A DNA stretch of 64,000 nucleotides. Source: Bacillus massilinigeriensis (GTDB lineage Bacteria; Bacillota; Bacilli; Bacillales; Cytobacillaceae). The first letter of the stretch is position 1. The number at the start of each line of letters is the position of its first letter. Below are positions 61,452 through 64,000 of the stretch, in pieces. The notes beneath the pieces are model-generated. The model was not told where the DNA came from and made no database searches. It saw only the letters and a program-made list of their open reading frames with translations. A program made the translations under genes and the position numbers. The stretch is from positions 494,068-558,067 of the forward strand of contig NZ_LT630004.1 of NCBI RefSeq assembly GCF_900111815.1, read 5' to 3'.

Positions 61452-61532
61452 CAAAATATTCCGGTTATCCGTATTTGCTGCATGTTGTATGAGAATAATG
61501 TAAGGGACAGCTAAACAAAAGGAGGAGAGAGC

Positions 61533-61820
61533 TTGGAATACCCTGTCATCCATACGAACATATGGGATGCGGTGATTGCCGTTCCTGTTGTTTTAATCAT
61601 GACTCAAATTCTGAAGAAAGTCTTTCGAATTCCGTCACTTTACGTCCCTACTATTGCCGTTATTTTAGGTCTCACTTTTTCTGTTATTATCAGCCACCGG
61701 CAGTATTTCCTCGGGGGGGTGTTTATGGGATATTTCTATGGTTACGCAGCCATCGGCACCTATTCCGCTCTCAAGACAAGTGTTCTTCACTTTCGGCGGG
61801 ACAGTAAACATTACAGTTGA
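61533..61820 (+). CDS. Small membrane protein (95 aa)
   Basis: 95 residues with three hydrophobic segments ('WDAVIAVPVVLIMTQIL', 'YVPTIAVILGLTFSVII', 'FLGGVFMGYFYGYAAIGTYS'), holin-like in size and layout. TTG start with an ideal AAAGGAGGAGAGAGC upstream. It sits alone between a terminator and the cobalamin riboswitch. Function unknown; the holin resemblance is only architectural. Confidence 0.75.
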   Translation: MEYPVIHTNIWDAVIAVPVVLIMTQILKKVFRIPSLYVPTIAVILGLTFSVIISHRQYFLGGVFMGYFYGYAAIGTYSALKTSVLHFRRDSKHYS

Positions 61821-61879
61821 GTATAACTTCTTTGATGTTACATTTTTGAAAAATATATACAAAGTTTGTCGGCTATTAG

Positions 61880-62180
61880 TATAATAGGGATAAGTCATAA
61901 AAAAACACATGCAACAGGTGCTATTGCTTAACGGCAATTGCTTAAAAGGGAAGTTGGTACAAGCCAACGCGGTCCCGCCACTGTAAATGGTAGAAACCTG
62001 CAACTTTGTCACTGTCCGCACGCGGATGGGAAGACGCAGGTAGCAATGACCATGAGCCAGGAGACCTGCCTGTCGCGATCACCAAAAGGCCTACGCGGAT
62101 AGGAGGGTGTTAAGAGTGCACAAGCATGCGGTTTTCTTAACATAATACGAACCTCCTCCTACATAGGGGGACTTTTTTTA
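61880..62180 (+). promoter_or_regulatory. Cobalamin riboswitch with promoter -10 and terminator
   Basis: TATAAT at 61880-61885 is the likely -10. The aptamer spans about 61908-62105, with 'AAAAGGGAAGTTGGTACAAG', 'GCGGTCCCGCCACTGTAAATG' and the B12-box-type 'AGCCAGGAGACCTGCCTG' at 62055-62072. After it, TCCTCC / GGGGGA with CTTTTTTT (62152-62180) forms a terminator. Adenosylcobalamin binding should switch off the secreted protein at 62224. Confidence 0.93.
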
Positions 62181-62223
62181 TGCTGTAAAAAAATAAGAGA
62201 ATAGTAGAAATGGAGAGGAAGAC

Positions 62224-64000
62224 ATGCGTACAAACAGAATGTTAAATGCTTTTACAGCGCTGCTTTTGATGCTGGCGCTCATGCTTGGCGGATTTTCTCC
62301 GCAAACTCTCGCAGCAGGGACGACAAAGACAGCGAAAGTCGTTGTGGACGGAGGAGACACTGCTTCCAAAACCGAAAAATCAGTGGAGCTAGAGGAAAAT
62401 GCTACAGCATTTGATGCGCTAGTCAGAGCAGTTGGTGAAAGCAATGTGAAGTATACAGAAGGCACTTATGGAAAGTTCGTTGAAGGCATTAATGGCATTC
62501 AACCTGAAAGTCCTGATTATTGGGCATTCTTCATCAATGGCGTCGGTGCACCTATAGGAGCGGACAGCTATAAGTATCAACCTAACGATACGATTACGTT
62601 CAGTCACTCTAAAAACATTACGGGCAGTACAAGCCTTTCCGTTATTGGAAAAAATAACGAAACGCTTGTCAGCGATCAGTATCCAACAAGCTTTATCGGC
62701 GAACCGACAGCGCTCCAACTGTTGCAGACGACTGCAGGAGCAGAAAATGTGGGACTGAAGGATACAGATTTTGGAAAAATGATTGTCAGCATTAAAGGCG
62801 TTACAGCTGAAGAAAACGGCTATTGGGCGTTTTATATTAATGGGGAGTACGCGAACGAAGGAGCCGGAACCTATAAGCTGCAACCAGGCGATAAAATCAG
62901 CTTTAAATACGAAACTTTTGAACCAATAACAGATCCACCGGCAATTCCTGATCCAAAACCGGAACCGCAGCCAGAGCCTAAACCTGTATCAGACTCAGAG
63001 GTTCCTAGCAAGCTTTCACCTGAGAACCTTTCAAAATCACTTGAGGCCACTACCAACTACTATGCAAACAAAACGCTTGGCCCATGGGATGTATTATCAT
63101 TCACCAGGCTTGGAAAAGAAGTTCCGTCAACCTTCCTTGAAGGCATAACGAACGAGTTGAAAGAACGCGGCAAACCTTACGGTAAAATTACCGATAATGA
63201 AAAATACACGATTGCGGTTGGGGCTGCAGGGGGAAATCCGGAAAACATCGCTGGAATCAATCTTGTGGAAGCAATTTATAATGGCGATGTAAAAAGGCAA
63301 GGCTTAAATGGCGTGGCATTCGCTCTTCTTGCGCTTGACAGCAAATCTTACAATATTCCAAAAGATGCGCTTTGGACACGAGAAGAACTGGTGGATGAAC
63401 TGCTTAAGGGCCAGCAAGCAGATGGAGGCTGGTCGTTCGCGGGAGGTCCATCAGAGCCGGACATGACAGCAATGGCTCTCTCAGCGCTTGCTCCCTATCA
63501 AAAAGCGGAAAATGTAAAATCTGCAGTGAACAAAGGCGTAGCGTTTCTTTCCAAGTTAGCTAAGGAAGGAAAAATGGACAATAGCTCTTCTGTAAGCCAG
63601 GTGGTAGTTGGCTTATCGGCATTGGGAGTAGATGCCAACGGTGCTGATTTTACGAAAGCGGATGGGACGAGTCTAATCGAATACCTTTTGAGTTTCCAGG
63701 ACAGTCAGGGCGGTTTTATTTGGAAAAAGGGAGATGAAAGCAATCCATTCACAACCTCCTTTGGCCTTCAGGCACTGACAGCATACAAACTATTTTCAGA
63801 AGGAAAAGGATCACTTTACGATTTAAATGAGGCAAAGCCAGAACCAGTGCCAACACCAAATCCGGAGCCAACACCAAATCCGGAGCCAACACCAAATCCG
63901 GATCCAACACCAAATCCGGATCCAACACCAAATCCGGATCCAACACCAAATCCGGATCCAATATCAAATCCGGAACCAGATGTGCAGCCAGTTCCTGATA
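62224..64000 (+). CDS. Secreted DUF4430 / helical-repeat protein, cobalamin-regulated (3' end outside window)
   Basis: At least 592 residues, cut by the window end. Signal peptide 'MRTNRMLNAFTALLLMLALM' with cleavage near 'LAA-G' (about 31). Two DUF4430 domains follow (about 35-130 and 135-235, each with 'YWAF(F/Y)ING' and ending in '(P)NDTITF' or 'PGDKISF'), then a Pro-rich spacer, a helical region (about 265-535) with 'QADGGWSFAGGPSEPDMTAM' and 'QDSQGGFIWKKGDESNPFTT' like prenyltransferase or intrinsic-factor alpha-barrels, and PTPNP(E/D) repeats. DUF4430 is the transcobalamin C-terminal fold, so a surface B12-binding role fits the riboswitch. Ribosome-binding site GAGAGGAA. Confidence 0.9.
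   Translation, partial: MRTNRMLNAFTALLLMLALMLGGFSPQTLAAGTTKTAKVVVDGGDTASKTEKSVELEENATAFDALVRAVGESNVKYTEGTYGKFVEGINGIQPESPDYWAFFINGVGAPIGADSYKYQPNDTITFSHSKNITGSTSLSVIGKNNETLVSDQYPTSFIGEPTALQLLQTTAGAENVGLKDTDFGKMIVSIKGVTAEENGYWAFYINGEYANEGAGTYKLQPGDKISFKYETFEPITDPPAIPDPKPEPQPEPKPVSDSEVPSKLSPENLSKSLEATTNYYANKTLGPWDVLSFTRLGKEVPSTFLEGITNELKERGKPYGKITDNEKYTIAVGAAGGNPENIAGINLVEAIYNGDVKRQGLNGVAFALLALDSKSYNIPKDALWTREELVDELLKGQQADGGWSFAGGPSEPDMTAMALSALAPYQKAENVKSAVNKGVAFLSKLAKEGKMDNSSSVSQVVVGLSALGVDANGADFTKADGTSLIEYLLSFQDSQGGFIWKKGDESNPFTTSFGLQALTAYKLFSEGKGSLYDLNEAKPEPVPTPNPEPTPNPEPTPNPDPTPNPDPTPNPDPTPNPDPISNPEPDVQPVPD
63850..63975 (+). repeat. 18-bp tandem coding repeat (PTPNPE/D)
   Basis: Seven units of CCAACACCAAATCCGGAK in phase, the last degenerate, from about residue 543. 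It encodes a rigid Pro-rich spacer, PTPNPE twice then PTPNPD. Near-identical DNA units suggest recent slippage. Typical of a wall-spanning stalk before an anchor that lies beyond the window. Confidence 0.92.

Overview
This window is from a low-to-moderate-GC Gram-positive endospore-former of the Bacillaceae, probably close to Mesobacillus, Neobacillus or Cytobacillus. The evidence is the conserved block rrn/tRNA - rocF - sigW - rsiW - cdaA - cdaR - glmM - glmS ribozyme - glmS, two Spo0E-type phosphatases, an S-box leader on a met operon, strong GGAGG ribosome-binding sites with many TTG/GTG starts, and Bacillus-like NarGHJI, YitJ, YdbS/YdbT and Tat proteins. The exact species cannot be named from the sequence alone.

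Layout. 1-2.1 kb: the 3' end of a 23S rRNA, a 5S rRNA and ten tRNAs (Asn, Thr, Glu, Val, Thr, Tyr, Gln, Lys, Gly, Ala). 2.2-2.55 kb: a duplicated 21-bp-period repeat array. 2.7-11.2 kb: arginase, the SigW/RsiW envelope-stress pair with an autoregulatory promoter, then c-di-AMP synthesis and amino-sugar synthesis, with glmS controlled by its self-cleaving ribozyme. 11.2-12.4 kb: gene debris and a small HTH/membrane-protein pair driven from a 19-bp palindrome. 12.6-21.2 kb: respiratory nitrate reductase narGHJI, a hemerythrin-like protein, and a nitrate/nitrite transporter with a fused C-terminal PAS domain. 21.3-30.5 kb: accessory genes (HicB-like, PadR-DUF1700-DUF4097, PAP2, small membrane proteins, MFS exporter, Spo0E-like, SDR-like, DinB-like). 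30.6-35.4 kb, minus strand: a PepSY membrane protein, an NSS transporter, and a complete SCIFF ranthipeptide system (six-cysteine precursor plus radical-SAM maturase), which is typical of Clostridia and unexpected here. 35.6-39.6 kb: Ca2+ P-type ATPase and a DedA protein. 39.7-47.5 kb: SAM riboswitch followed by metI-metC-yitJ-metH. 47.9-57.8 kb: deaminase-like protein, small membrane proteins (one with no canonical start), a pseudogene, a two-component system divergent from an ABC exporter, and ydbS-ydbT. 57.8-60.8 kb: a Pho-box operon phoX - Cys-rich protein - tatA - tatC. 61-64 kb: small genes, then a cobalamin riboswitch driving a secreted DUF4430/helical-repeat protein that runs off the end.

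Functional links. The met operon needs both SAM feedback (S-box) and B12 (MetH), and the last gene is a B12-controlled surface protein likely to capture cobalamin. PhoX carries a twin-arginine signal and is followed by its own TatA/TatC. NarGHJI, the transporter and the hemerythrin-like protein form an anaerobic nitrate-respiration island.

Most unusual signals. (1) Five intergenic blocks of 9-12-bp core motifs repeat every 21 bp, two DNA helical turns. They fall into two families, RAATCAACCA and TATCWACGGTAA, that share ATCWAC. (2) The SCIFF system is in a Bacillaceae-type genome, with an attenuator hairpin between precursor and maturase. (3) The NarK-type transporter has a PAS domain fused to it. 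(4) Two genes are apparently started from non-canonical codons. All calls rest on reading the sequence; no database search was possible.
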